Source of the DNA: Myripristis murdjan
Lineage: Eukaryota > Chordata > Actinopteri > Holocentriformes > Holocentridae
Direction: 5' to 3'
Length of the DNA stretch: 64,000 nucleotides
Assembly (NCBI RefSeq): GCF_902150065.1
Contig: NC_043986.1
Span: 26,874,339-26,938,338, forward strand
Position numbers and translations under genes: made by a program. Of the stretch, positions 53,801 to 64,000 are shown piece by piece. The notes under the pieces were generated by a model that saw nothing but the letters and a program-made list of their open reading frames with translations, was not told the DNA's origin and ran no database searches. Within the stretch, counting starts at the first letter, position 1; each line of letters opens with the position of its first letter.

Positions 53801-55500
53801 TCCTGTAATGAATTTTGACTTTGCACTTCCAGCTGATGCAATTTTGATTGGATTTTTTTCACCCATTTAATCTTTTGTATGTAGCTTGTTTGCAACTTGC
53901 ATGCTCCAGGCCCCCTCTGATGCTGATTTGTAATATCACTGGCTATTAGCTGGATCAATAAAGGTCACATTATTTTAAAATGCATAAGAATCAAAGTTTA
54001 ACTAAATGTAATACGGAGAGTGCAGGAAAAATTGCATAATGGCATGCACATACATATGCATGAAAAAAAAAAAAAAAACATTATTATGCTGCTTAAACGT
54101 GACATTGCATTAGGCTTGTGGTCAAAATGATCCCAGTAAATTCCAAGTTACTGTAAGTTTCCAAGACTGATGGGGACTGAGTGCAGGACAAGAATGTTAA
54201 AAACGTAAAGTATTCATCCCAGAGGGAAACTGGATTGTAAAAAGCGGCAACGGATAATAAATTGCTATATAATGACCCTTGTAATGACATAAATCTGCTT
54301 TAATCTGGTGAAGCACTTCATGTCACATTCAGTTGCATGAAAAATGCTGCATGAATAAAGTTTATTTCAGCTGCTGCGACACAGTTACCATATGCTTCCA
54401 CATACTGTGATAAGACGATGCCTGCTGGCGGAGATACAAGGCGTGAAACAAAAAAGTATCACAAACAAAAGCAAACTTGAGACAGATGAAATTCCTACAA
54501 GCTGGAAACATGACAGAAAGCTTTAAGCACGTGCCCTTGTCTAAACCTTGCTGTTTTTGCATTGGCTGGCATCAAAACCCCACACATATTAGATTACAGG
54601 ATATGTAAACATCCTGAAAAATATGCATTTTTCAGTATTTCTACCCCATATTTCCCTCTCTCTCACTTAAAAATCTAAAACCCATGAAGATGAGGACCTA
54701 AAATGAGAGAACACGGGGTAGGGTTTTCCCCATCCCCCCAAAAAATATTTATTTATTTATTTTAATTATTATTTTTTTAATCATTAGCTGCAAACCTCCA
54801 TGAGCATGGAAAACACTGTCAGAGTGGGTTTGGCAATGGTCGGTTTTCAAGGGAATCATGTAAAACCACGGCAATAATAAAACAATACTCCTCTGTTTCT
54901 GTTCCAGTGGTGAGGTCAACATAAACTGCACAATATTTTCCTTCTCTTGGTCAATACACCCCATTTCCCAATCCACAGACCTTCTTGTAACTGTCCTTGG
55001 GTTTTGACCAGTTCTGACCGTTTAATGTTACTTTTCCCTGCAGGCACAGTGGAAGAGGACTGAGAGGAGCTCCAGATGGCCACAGAACAGCATCACAGAT
55101 GGAGCCAAACTGCATTTACCTATAGAGTTTTTAAGAGATCACCCCACGGCACACTTGACTTCAAAGGAAAATAATAAATAGCTGTAATAATAGCTGGTGT
55201 GCTGTAAACATTTCTTTATTCTCTCTTTTATTATAGGTTTGTTAAATTTATTATAACTCTTGATTTAGGTTTAATGGCATCATCAAAACTGTAAAAAATG
55301 TACAACTCATTCTGTGCTGATGTAAAAACTTCACTTTGACTAAGTCAGCCACTCAGGGTGGATGGCGAGAGGAGGAGCACACATATATACATAATTGGCT
55401 TGTCTTTCAGGTTTTTGGCAAAGCCTCTAGAGGTCATAACTGGGCGAGCAGCTGGAGAAAATGAGAGGAAGAAAAGCTGCACCTCCCTCAGGCAGAGTAC

Positions 55501-55546
<46 letters not shown>

Positions 55547-57801
55547 ATGTGTCTGCATGTCTTCCCAGGCAGGCAACATCTCTAAGAGTCTTTTAAATCT
55601 CTTCTTAAAACATTCTTTTATCAGAGAGCTTTCAGAGGCTTATCAGAAAAACTGGTATATAAATATGGAAGTTCACTTAATTATTTATTTTGTGTGTGTG
55701 TGTCTGTGTGTGTAGGGACAGAAAAATTGTCAAACCAGAATTCCAGAGTTCTTGTAACCTGAATACATGCTTGCACGCAAACTCAGGAGAGCATGATTAT
55801 GTTTGCCATGTGCTTCACAGCCAACAGGTTTTCTGTTAACAGACTTACAGCATGTGTGTTTTTCCAACACAAACATGACACACATATTGACCGCTGGATC
55901 TGAGCAAGAGCAGTTTGGCTTCAATATATCTAGTAACACAAAAATCTACAGTCTACTCTGTCACGCCTCTGTTACTGTTGGAAGACTGAAGGTGTTATGA
56001 AAAAGATCACAAACATCACCTCAGCAAGATGGATCACAGAGAGCCGACAGCCATGCATTTTTATGTAGTGAAGCTACTATTGACAACTGTAAACAACTTT
56101 TTTTTTTTTTTCCCCCCCTCTTTCAGACTTTGAAACATAAAACCTCAAAGCTGTGATGGCGTAGTCACATAGCCTGGAGCTGCTGCTTTCACAGTGTTGT
56201 TATCACAGTGTTTTTCTCAAGTTTTACAACTGAACTTACAAATGTACAAATGGGTTGGAGACACAAAGATGAACTCCAAAATTCCCCAAATTTTCAATCA
56301 TAGTCAAGTCATTCTTTTCAAGTGATTTTGGCAGGATGTGACAGCACAGTCTTGTGGTGTCACAAGACTTTGCCTGAATGGCTGTCTTTCTTCATTTCTC
56401 TGGCTTTAATCATTAAAAAGAGCATATTTCAAATTACACTGGAAAATGCAAAATGTTCATTTTCATTCTGAGTCTAGTCTTCATGAAGCTATGAGATGTA
56501 TGGTACAGGCACATGGACTGTGTGCACAAAGCTACAGTTTGTGGTGATTAACCGTATCAGGGTGAAAAGCAAAACAAATGAAAATTTTAAAAAATGAAAA
56601 AGGAAACCTCAAAAGATGAGATCTGGAGTCGTGCACGAGGATGTTGCTTTGAAGCTTCTTCTTGATTTATTGAACATAAGTTTTGTTGACACACGCAGAA
56701 CGGCAAACACACCAAAGAAATGAGGTTTTGCCAGAAGGCTTTGTCAGGTCATGGCGCAAAGCTCAGTGTAACACACCAAAACATCATTTCCATCTCTTGG
56801 CACTTCAGTAATTGTCATAAGGATTGGATAAACATGAAAACTATGCGTTTGATGAAGACGACTATGTCTGCACAGATTTTGGATCCCCCGTTTCCAAATT
56901 CCTTACTTTTTGTGAGACTGTAGATGTTGGTTGGTGTTCAGTATATTGTGCTGAAAAGGAAATTTAACTGTCAACTTGGATTACGCACTCTCGAAATGAG
57001 CACAATTTATTTCGACAACAAAAACCAAGACATTGGCACAGGCTTATGTTATGGGAGTCATAAAAAATGTTGGACAAAAATCGGAACCCCATTTTAATTT
57101 CTGCCCTGGATAGACAAACATGTTGACAGCTTTTATGACATAGGCAGTACAGTCGGCACTGAAGTATGCATAACTCAGCCAGTAAGAGCATGTCAACATA
57201 CTGTAACTTCTCCACAGCTGCAGTTGCTTAAAGACACTCGTCTACATCATTACATCATTTGCAATCCGTTCAAGATGCTTTTTTTTTTTCTTACAGACAT
57301 TAAAACCTCTTCCACTTGACCTTTTTATAAATTAACATTCATGAGAAAAGATGTAAACAACTGCAGATATCCTATTTTAGGCATCTCCTTGGTAACCCTT
57401 CCTTTTCCAGTACACTACTTACTAGTCTACCCGATGAACACATGGTAAATTATAGTGTATTATTGGGTAAATATTCATAAAAACTACAACTGAAATGCTT
57501 GAGAAAACCCTCCACTATTACCCATCAATTCAACAAAATACTGTGTAACTGTGTGTCCAGTTCAGGTTGGTAATAACGCCATAATAAATACTTCCTAGGA
57601 AAGTAGGGTTACTGTCTCCTTCAATGAGGCTTAACCAAACCCGAGAAGGTCAAAAAGGTGTAAATACTAGTTTTAGTTTACCTGTTGCACACATTCAAGG
57701 CTGCAGTCCTGAGGAGAGACAGCAGCGGTGATATTTTCCCGAGCCAGGAGGAGCTGAAGAGATGTCAGGAGCAGGTAGAGAACGAGCGCTTCCCTCCACA
57801 T
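47806..57801 (-). CDS. IL-17 receptor family protein, IL17RD-like with a short cytoplasmic tail
   Basis: Twelve exons give 603 aa in one frame: 57682-57801, 53693-53777, 52753-52911, 52313-52431, 51095-51218, 50793-50831, 50399-50544, 50188-50262, 49792-49858, 49510-49653, 49233-49405, 47806-48366. A signal peptide (MWREALVLYLLLTSLQLLLA) is followed by a Cys-rich N-terminus and two fibronectin-III-like modules with several NxS/T sites. A membrane segment lies at about residues 319-342 and a SEFIR domain starts at RLLICYSRQDGPAH (about 386) and includes VCLDLWDSLS and FVLVICSRG. IL-17 receptors signal through SEFIR contact with Act1. The order GIAFLRGFQVSL, DWYPKHIDV and APPSLGIKGYF matches IL17RD (Sef) best. 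Human IL17RD has a further long tail after SEFIR, which is absent here, so this may be a divergent paralogue. Confidence 0.85.
48871..49206. mobile_element. hAT-like MITE in the receptor gene
   Basis: The left end (TGGAGCTGCAGCTAACAATT, then ATCGATTAATCTG) and the inverted right end (TAGCTGCCAACTATTAAATT) form the degenerate termini of a very common teleost repeat whose intact ends read TAGAGCTGCAACGATTAATC. The interior words (CACAATTTCCCA, CAAATGTCTTGTTTTGTC, AAGATATTTAGTTTACT) also match my memory of that repeat. It is about 336 bases, non-coding, in the last intron, and ends 26 bases from the penultimate coding exon. Confidence 0.7.
53778..57681 (-). other. long first intron of the IL-17 receptor gene
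   Basis: This 3.9-kb intron has no exon that I could support. It holds an (AG)n microsatellite at about 55,507-55,546, poly(A) or poly(T) runs near 54,063 and 56,099, and AT-rich sequence. The flanking exons join at phase 0, so a small cassette exon is not required. Confidence 0.6.
55507..55546. repeat. (AG)n microsatellite
   Basis: About 20 GA units run without interruption in the first intron of the IL-17 receptor gene. Confidence 0.9.
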
Positions 57802-58290
57802 GTTTCGACAGTCAACATGACTCTGTGTCACTGGCAGCAACTGGTGTCAAACCACAAGTCAAACACGCTATTTCAGACTTTCCTCATGCAGCCACCCTTG
57901 CTGGTTAGCGCTGGAGGAGCAGTGGATGTTGACGGCCGTGGAGGGTGTGTAGCTGTGAGTGGCAGCAAGAGGGAGGGAGGGGGAGAAAGACGATGAGGGG
58001 AGTGGTATCTTTAGGCTACGGGCGGGGAAGCTGATAATACACAGGCAGCGAGCTCCCTGTGTGCATTTGTGCTACGCCCCTGGACTAGTTGGATCTGTCC
58101 CCGAGGGCAGAGGAGACATGACATGATTGGCTCGAAAGTCAGCTCAACGTCTCTAGCCTGAACCACATTCACCACACACATACCGTGCTCGAGAGGCCCA
58201 GCGATCCCAAAGTATGCGAGTGGCAAGCGTCCACTGCTGCACTGCCAAAGAAACACAACTCTCATCTCCGTCCAATAAATCATAACCAGA

Positions 58291-58724
58291 TTTATTTTAT
58301 TCAACAGAGTTGCTGCGACATAGTTCATAAGCTATTTACATACAAGTGAGGGTTGAAGACTCAGCAAACATTGCAAAAGGCAATTCAAATACGTTTCTGG
58401 AGATCTAACATTTCACAAAAAAAAAATATTAAATCAAATGTTTATCTTAACCCATGTGTTGTCTTCCTGTGGGAAGCACATCTGTAGACAACAGAAAGAT
58501 TTATATTTTTTGCAAATGAAGTCTATTGACCATAAATTCAAAAGGAAGTATAAAACTTGGGGTATTCAGTTGGAATGAAGTTGGCTCTTGTATAATACAG
58601 AATTGGGTGATCATTTATACTCTATGCTTTTTAAAGAAACCTGTTATGATAATACAATAATAACAAAATGAGGGAATAAAATGGTTTGTGTTAAGAACTG
58701 CAGAGGCTGGAGAGGACCACCACT
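58291..58724 (-). other. fam50a: probable fam50a 3' UTR
   Basis: AATAAA on the minus strand at 58,291-58,296 lies about 430 bases past the stop codon. The remaining stretch, 57,802-58,290, separates it from the IL-17 receptor start and must contain that gene's promoter; I recognise no specific sites there. Confidence 0.5.
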
Positions 58725-59061
58725 TCACCGGATCTGAAAAGCAAACACAAAAAAAACAAAACAAGAGCAGTTATTGGGAGGAGTTCTGCACAGTCAATAA
58801 ATCAATCAGTTTTGACAAACTCGTCTCATCCGCCTTGGGATACTGGCTGATTTACAGTGCCTGTCAATGACTCCATTCAAGAAAAATGGCCCAAATTCTG
58901 CCAGGCACCTAGAGGGGGAAATGGTGCCAGAGCAGAGAGCATGCCCACAAAACAAGACGTGGCAGCACGGACGCTTTGGCAGAAGAAAACTAGAGCTGCA
59001 CAAAATGTCTTTTCAGCATTGTGATGTGCACATGTGCTATAGTCACACACAACATCATGTG

Positions 59062-59101
<40 letters not shown>

Positions 59102-62100
59102 ATTTTATTTATAAGCGCCTTTCAAAAACACTCAAGGACACTTTACAAAAGATGAAACAAGCAGTAAAAACACAGGTAAAAGACTATATAAAATACAATG
59201 GAAAGAGTGCAATTACAGAGAGTATGCAGTTTTAAGCAGATGAGTTTTGAGTCTAGATTTGAACAGAGGAAAAGAGTCGATGTTACGGATGTCCGGAGGG
59301 AGTGAGTTCCAGAGTTGCAGATGTAAGGCAAAACAGTCATGCTACAACTTTTTTGCTGCCTGATTCAATACTAATCTTGATATAATTTTGTCTGATTTAA
59401 GGGTTCTTGCATTCAAAGAGTTTTGTTGATAGTGACTGCAGGCTCAATTCATTTGTCAAGGTTATTAGGAAACATACTGTATGTTGTTTTTCCCAAATAC
59501 CTCTCCATCTATTCTCCCTCCACTTGTGTTTACCAGTGTCAGAGTTGCTAAACTTGTATCTTTTCTTATCACAATATATACTGCAGAAGAAAAACATTTT
59601 TTTCCTGATATTGTGCAGCTCTAAAGAAAACCTGGGGATTTTCTCTTCACTAAGAGTTTCACTATGTGCAATGAATGTCCGCTTTGTTACACAAGCTCAG
59701 TGTTCACATTTGGAAATGTGCCATGTACTTTTTCTACACTGAGTATCTGGATAAAGAGACCATTAATTCAAAGAACATGGAGTCCTATACTGAACAGCTT
59801 TTGGATACCCACTCATATTTTTGCATCCCTGAAAATGTAAACCAATACCAAAGTCATATGCATTGTTTTTCCTAAAGCTTCTTTGCTTGCACTGCCATGG
59901 CACAACTCAGTGTTAAGTACAAATACGAGCAATGTTGCAAGAAATGTTCTTGCTGCAGGCCTGCAAATGTTAATAACACTGTAACACAGCCAATCAAGCT
60001 GTGCAGAGTATTCATTTATCATCCACCAGCCAGACATCAAGGTTAAGATCATTAGCATTATTTGACCAAACTTCCTCGGTCTTGCCTAACAGCCCAAGTG
60101 GCATCCTGCCAACGTCCATGTTTACGAACAGACTACACTGCCAAGTTGTAGCATTGTTTTGATTTTCAAAGCCCAGCTAATGCTTTGTTGAGTAAGAACC
60201 TGTCTGGAGGCATTTAGCCATGGCAAGTTACAATTCAGGAAAGACAACAGACACTGTGTTCCGATGTGTGAAGCCCAGCCCTTTGCCCAACTCGCCATGA
60301 TTCAGAGTCACTCAACAATTAAAGCATGAAGTAGAAGAAAAGTTCACTTAGTCACTTAGCATGCCCCATCCATTCTATTTATATCTTTATCTGTGTATCT
60401 GGCATTTCTATTTCACCTGGGGCACAACTAACATTTTTTTTTGTATTCACTGGACAGGGACACTGCACACCAATTAAATGTTAGCTAACTCTCACTGAGT
60501 AAGTGAGAGTTAGCTAACAAGACCAGACAGGCTTCTGGAAATGCTTCAGCTAAGTGAAATTGCCCAATTACGTAGTCATCTTGAGACAATACTTTGTTTG
60601 TGTGATACTGAACAATGCTTGTAAACACTTTGCCATTCTGAAAAATCTGCTTTTCATTTACGACGGAGATACAAGCGGCCAATATAACACGTGAGCACTA
60701 TTTGTGTGTAAAAGAAAAGATGACACGAGGAGAGGAAACTTCACTGAGGTCTGTGAACAAGTTGGGTGATTTGCTACTTAACGAGGTGTGCTGGCACATG
60801 GCAAACTATTTCTCACCGTATATTTGTCCCATTTCTTCTCTGGGTCGTATGGCTCCCAGCGACTGGCGGGGAAGATGTGCTTGTTCTTCTCATACCAGCT
60901 CCTCAAAACCACTTTGCCTGCGTGAGACTGGATGAAGACAAATTAAACCCTTTTTTTATAGTTTATTTTGTGAAATTCTGACATCATTTTAAAATTTTAA
61001 CAAATATGTGCTTTAAATTCAATTCGATTTCGTTCATAATTTAGTCATGTCATACTCAAGTTACTGAATGAAATGATAAGTTGTGTTAGTCAACAAAAAT
61101 GACAGTATTGTCAAACTACTAAGCCAGTGGGTGAACTTACCCACTCCTCATTATGGACTGTAGTTATATTTTTTTGAAAATTTGAGGTAAATGTGCCTCG
61201 CTCAAATGAGTAAAATCTCATTTTTGTAACGCAAATATGGAAAATGAGTGACGAGTTGTGTGATAATCTGAAAATGAATATGAAAGATGTCCCCCCATAT
61301 CCTCACCTCATCTTTCTCCACAGTGGCGTCGTTCACCAGTCGAATATCATCGTGGACATCAAAACTGAAGAGAGGACCTGTGGAAGATTGAAGGAACCTA
61401 ATTTAATCACATATATTGCACAGAACATAATACATATCCAAATACTGCCATTTGGGTGAATGTAATATCTGCAACAAATAACTGACTAGGGCACATCTTG
61501 TGCTGACTTACCCGATTTTCCTCTAGCTTTTGTTACAATGAAGTCGTAAAAACTGTGGTGCTGTGAGAGAGAGGGAGTTTGGTAAGACTGATTGTGTCAA
61601 CATACATGGAGTCCATTCCACTATGCAATTAAATCCTGTGCATGTCAAAACTGCCACACCTTTTGGAGCAATTACAGAGTACATCGGAGCTAGGTGACCT
61701 GGCCTGTTTTGCTGATGTTTTTAACTTTCCATCTTGACCTTGGAACTCAAAGCAGGTCAAGGACACAAAGCAAGGCCTTGCTTTGCTGAAGTATCAGTGG
61801 AGGTTCATCCTCTCTGACGGCTTTCAGAAAGCATAACCCTTATTTCTTATTCAGTCAAATGAATCCATTCTCAGCTTTAGTTATTCACACCATTCGTTTA
61901 CAAAGCTATTTTAAGAACGTACTGGTCTGGATGACCAATTACAATTATACATTTCCATATCAAGATGTCCATTTGATGGACTACACGAAGTCTATCGGTG
62001 CTACCAGTTCAGAGTGCAGACCCATCTGTGTTTCTTGAGAATCATGACTCACGTTTCATGTGTTGACAGAAGTGCAACTGTATGAAAGTGAAGCAATAGT

Positions 62101-63660
62101 GCAGCTGTCACTCGCTGGCTGGAAGTTGTTTCATGGGCGTTTCATAGATACACTCAGTACTCACATGTGGGATTATCAAATCTTCCTTGATGTACATCAG
62201 CTGCTCCACTCCTGCAGACCTGCACACCGAGGAGGACAGATACGACTTAACACCAACAGTCATGAATGTCACCACAGTCCCAAGACAGACACGCTCAGGT
62301 GTGATGAAAACCAAAATCTGATGCAAACTAATTCAAGGCCCTGTCAAAGCCTGACAGAAATCCAAGAAACAGTGCAAGTAATGGATAAAGTCCAACATGG
62401 CACTTCTCTTGCAAAACACTTGAATAATTGAGTAATGAGTCAATGAAGCCTGTCTTTGATCTCCAACCGCTAAAAACATTTAATCTGGCAGAAACAGCAG
62501 CTTGATATAGTGTAATTTTTTTTTTCAGAACTTGGCAATACAAAAGAATTTCAGTTGAGTCACAAGAGAAATTATCTTCAGACCTTTTCTCATTATTAAA
62601 ACTGTATTTTTCAGCTGTGACTCAAAAGAACACTGTGCATGCCTATTCCATGAGACAGCTGTGAGGGAGAGACGAGTGAATCGGAGGATGGTTTCATCAG
62701 ACCTGATAAAGGTCTGACACCAAAACGTTGCAGATGAATGTAGCATTGCAAATTACACGGTGTGCAGAAGTCCTACACACTGCACACAGTCTGGTAACTG
62801 TAATCCCAAACCCAACCCTTAACATGGGCCACACACAACACACATACTTGTCTTATGCATACAAGTATAAGACATGATTAGCTCTGTCCAGCTCACACTG
62901 GCAAGACGGACTAGAGAAACAAAGGAGTGTGTGGTATGTGTGGAAAAAAGATGAAAAAAGGAAGAGAGCCAATCATCATCAGGTTATACAACACAATCAG
63001 CGTAACTGACAGTGTGCTTGTGCTGCTCCTCGTGGATGAGCTGTCATAAAATTCTGATAACGCATGATCGTGGATTGTTTTTTGTTTTTCCTCCTCAGTT
63101 TCTCACCTTAACTCACTGAAGTCCTTCCTGAGGACCTCGAGAGCCCTCTGTAGGAAGCTCTGGATGGTGTTGCCCTTCCTCATCTGCAGGAGAGACAGTA
63201 ACCAGATACTTTTTAGCACAAGGGATGATGGTAAAGTACACAACTCATTTACCCTTACAGGCACCCCTGACGAGAGGGATATATTTAGCGACAGGTGACC
63301 GATTTTGAAACCACAGTAAAGTATATATTTGCATACCAGTGTGCCAACTCATCATGCTTTACCTTGACAGTCTTACGATGTCCAGATCCATCCCAGTAGC
63401 TGAATGTGATTTCAATCTCCTCACCTGAAAGGAAACATGAGACATGATGACAACATCATTACTTTGGATTTTGTCTGTCTGTAGTTCTCAAGTGGGGGAT
63501 ATTGGTCAGCCATCATGCTCATGTTACTTTTAAGCTTTCTGTGGTTTGAGTAAGAAGATAATAAATAGGTGTGTGTGTAATCCTGCCACTCACTCTTGAT
63601 CTTCTCCTGCTTGCGTTCCCACTCCTGCCTGAGCTCCTCTCTGAGACGGTTCTCCTCCTC
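58725..63660 (-). CDS. fam50a: FAM50A (XAP5 family) nuclear protein, C-terminal half, cut by window edge
   Basis: Eight exons encode the last 166 residues of a protein of about 340: 63594-63660, 63363-63424, 63107-63183, 62165-62219, 61512-61560, 61307-61377, 60817-60927, 58725-58733. All junctions keep phase. The match to human FAM50A is near-identical through [90 protein letters not shown] and the end [16 protein letters not shown]. The last exon holds only IR and the stop. FAM50A is a nuclear protein tied to the spliceosome, and variants cause an X-linked syndrome in people. The N-terminal exons lie beyond 64,000. Confidence 0.95.
58991..59623. mobile_element. hAT-like element with exact 8-bp target duplication
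   Basis: The ends are TAGAGCTGCACAAAATG and, inverted, TAGAGCTGCACAATATC. The element is flanked on both sides by the same 8 bases, AAGAAAAC (58,983-58,990 and 59,624-59,631), as hAT transposition produces. The interior words match my memory of a common teleost repeat, and a LINE tail interrupts it at about 59,059-59,340. It lies in the last intron of fam50a. Confidence 0.8.
59059..59340 (-). mobile_element. LINE 3' end (L2/CR1-like) with (ATT)n tail, nested in the hAT-like element
   Basis: On the minus strand a frame reads [20 protein letters not shown] and then [15 protein letters not shown] before a stop at about 59,218. This is the usual C-terminus of L2/CR1-type reverse-transcriptase proteins. 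About 90 bases on comes the tail GGCGCTTATAAATAAAATG followed by some 14 ATT units (plus-strand TAA run, 59,059-59,102). The copy is heavily 5'-truncated, as normal for LINEs. Confidence 0.75.
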
Positions 63661-64000
63661 CTAAAACACATCAGGACACCAAAATCGAATAAATGAAAAA
63701 AAAAAAAAGTCTATATCGATATTACAAAATGATGCAAAAACATGAGTATGTCAGTCACAGTCTAGAACTGATACTTCTATCACTTTATGAGCCTGATTAT
63801 AATAATAATACTACTTTGTACCAATGTAGGAACTTAACACTTGCAGCAAGCAAAATGCTGTTAAAGAAATGGCCATACCCAACATCTAATGGGACAATGC
63901 ATGTAAAAAAAAAAAAAAATACTAAAAAGAAGAAAAAACAGAAAGCCAAGCAGAGATTTTTCTTTTTCAATATAAAAGCCCCCAACAAGTATCACATGTG
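63661..64000. other. fam50a intron at the window edge
   Basis: This is the intron upstream of the first visible fam50a exon. It holds two poly(A) runs (about 63,697 and 63,905) and no exon that I can support. Confidence 0.7.

Overview
This is a gene-dense stretch of a vertebrate nuclear genome, almost certainly a teleost fish. The genes are split into short exons with GT-AG introns. The predicted proteins align along their length with vertebrate families that I recognise from memory (no database search was possible). The introns are full of (TG)n, (CT)n and (GATA)n microsatellites and carry DNA-transposon relics and LINE tails of the kind common in ray-finned fish. I saw no tRNA, rRNA, CRISPR array, bacterial-style operon or virus-like element.

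Layout, left to right. About 1-7,800: non-coding or 5' gene territory with a TTAGGG-like repeat, trinucleotide repeats and one candidate first exon. 7,827-25,712 (+): tensin-2 (tns2), 25 exons traced in one continuous reading frame (1,671 codons plus stop), with a PTP-like domain, a C2-like region, two large disordered exons, an SH2 domain and a C-terminal PTB domain. 25,713-29,550: the facing 3' ends of tns2 and tmem106c. 29,551-33,131 (-): tmem106c, 7 coding exons, 283 aa. 34,637-36,791 (-): a 175-aa PTB-fold protein that I could not name. 39,106-45,905 (-): cytosolic seryl-tRNA synthetase sars1, 11 exons, 515 aa. 47,806-57,801 (-): a complete IL-17 receptor family member, closest to IL17RD but without its long cytoplasmic tail, 12 exons, 603 aa. 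58,725-63,660 (-): the 3' half of fam50a, which runs off the right edge.

The five minus-strand genes run head to tail and converge on tns2. They do not form one pathway: they cover focal-adhesion signalling, a lysosomal membrane protein, an adaptor, translation, cytokine reception and a spliceosome-associated protein. tns2 and tmem106c map near each other on human 12q13, which fits conserved synteny.

The points most worth a second look are the unnamed PTB protein, the (TG)40 tract that replaces the polypyrimidine tract of an in-frame tns2 exon, the short-tailed IL17RD-like receptor, the W/R/E-rich repeat inserted in tns2, and a hAT-like element with an exact 8-bp target duplication that has swallowed a LINE tail.
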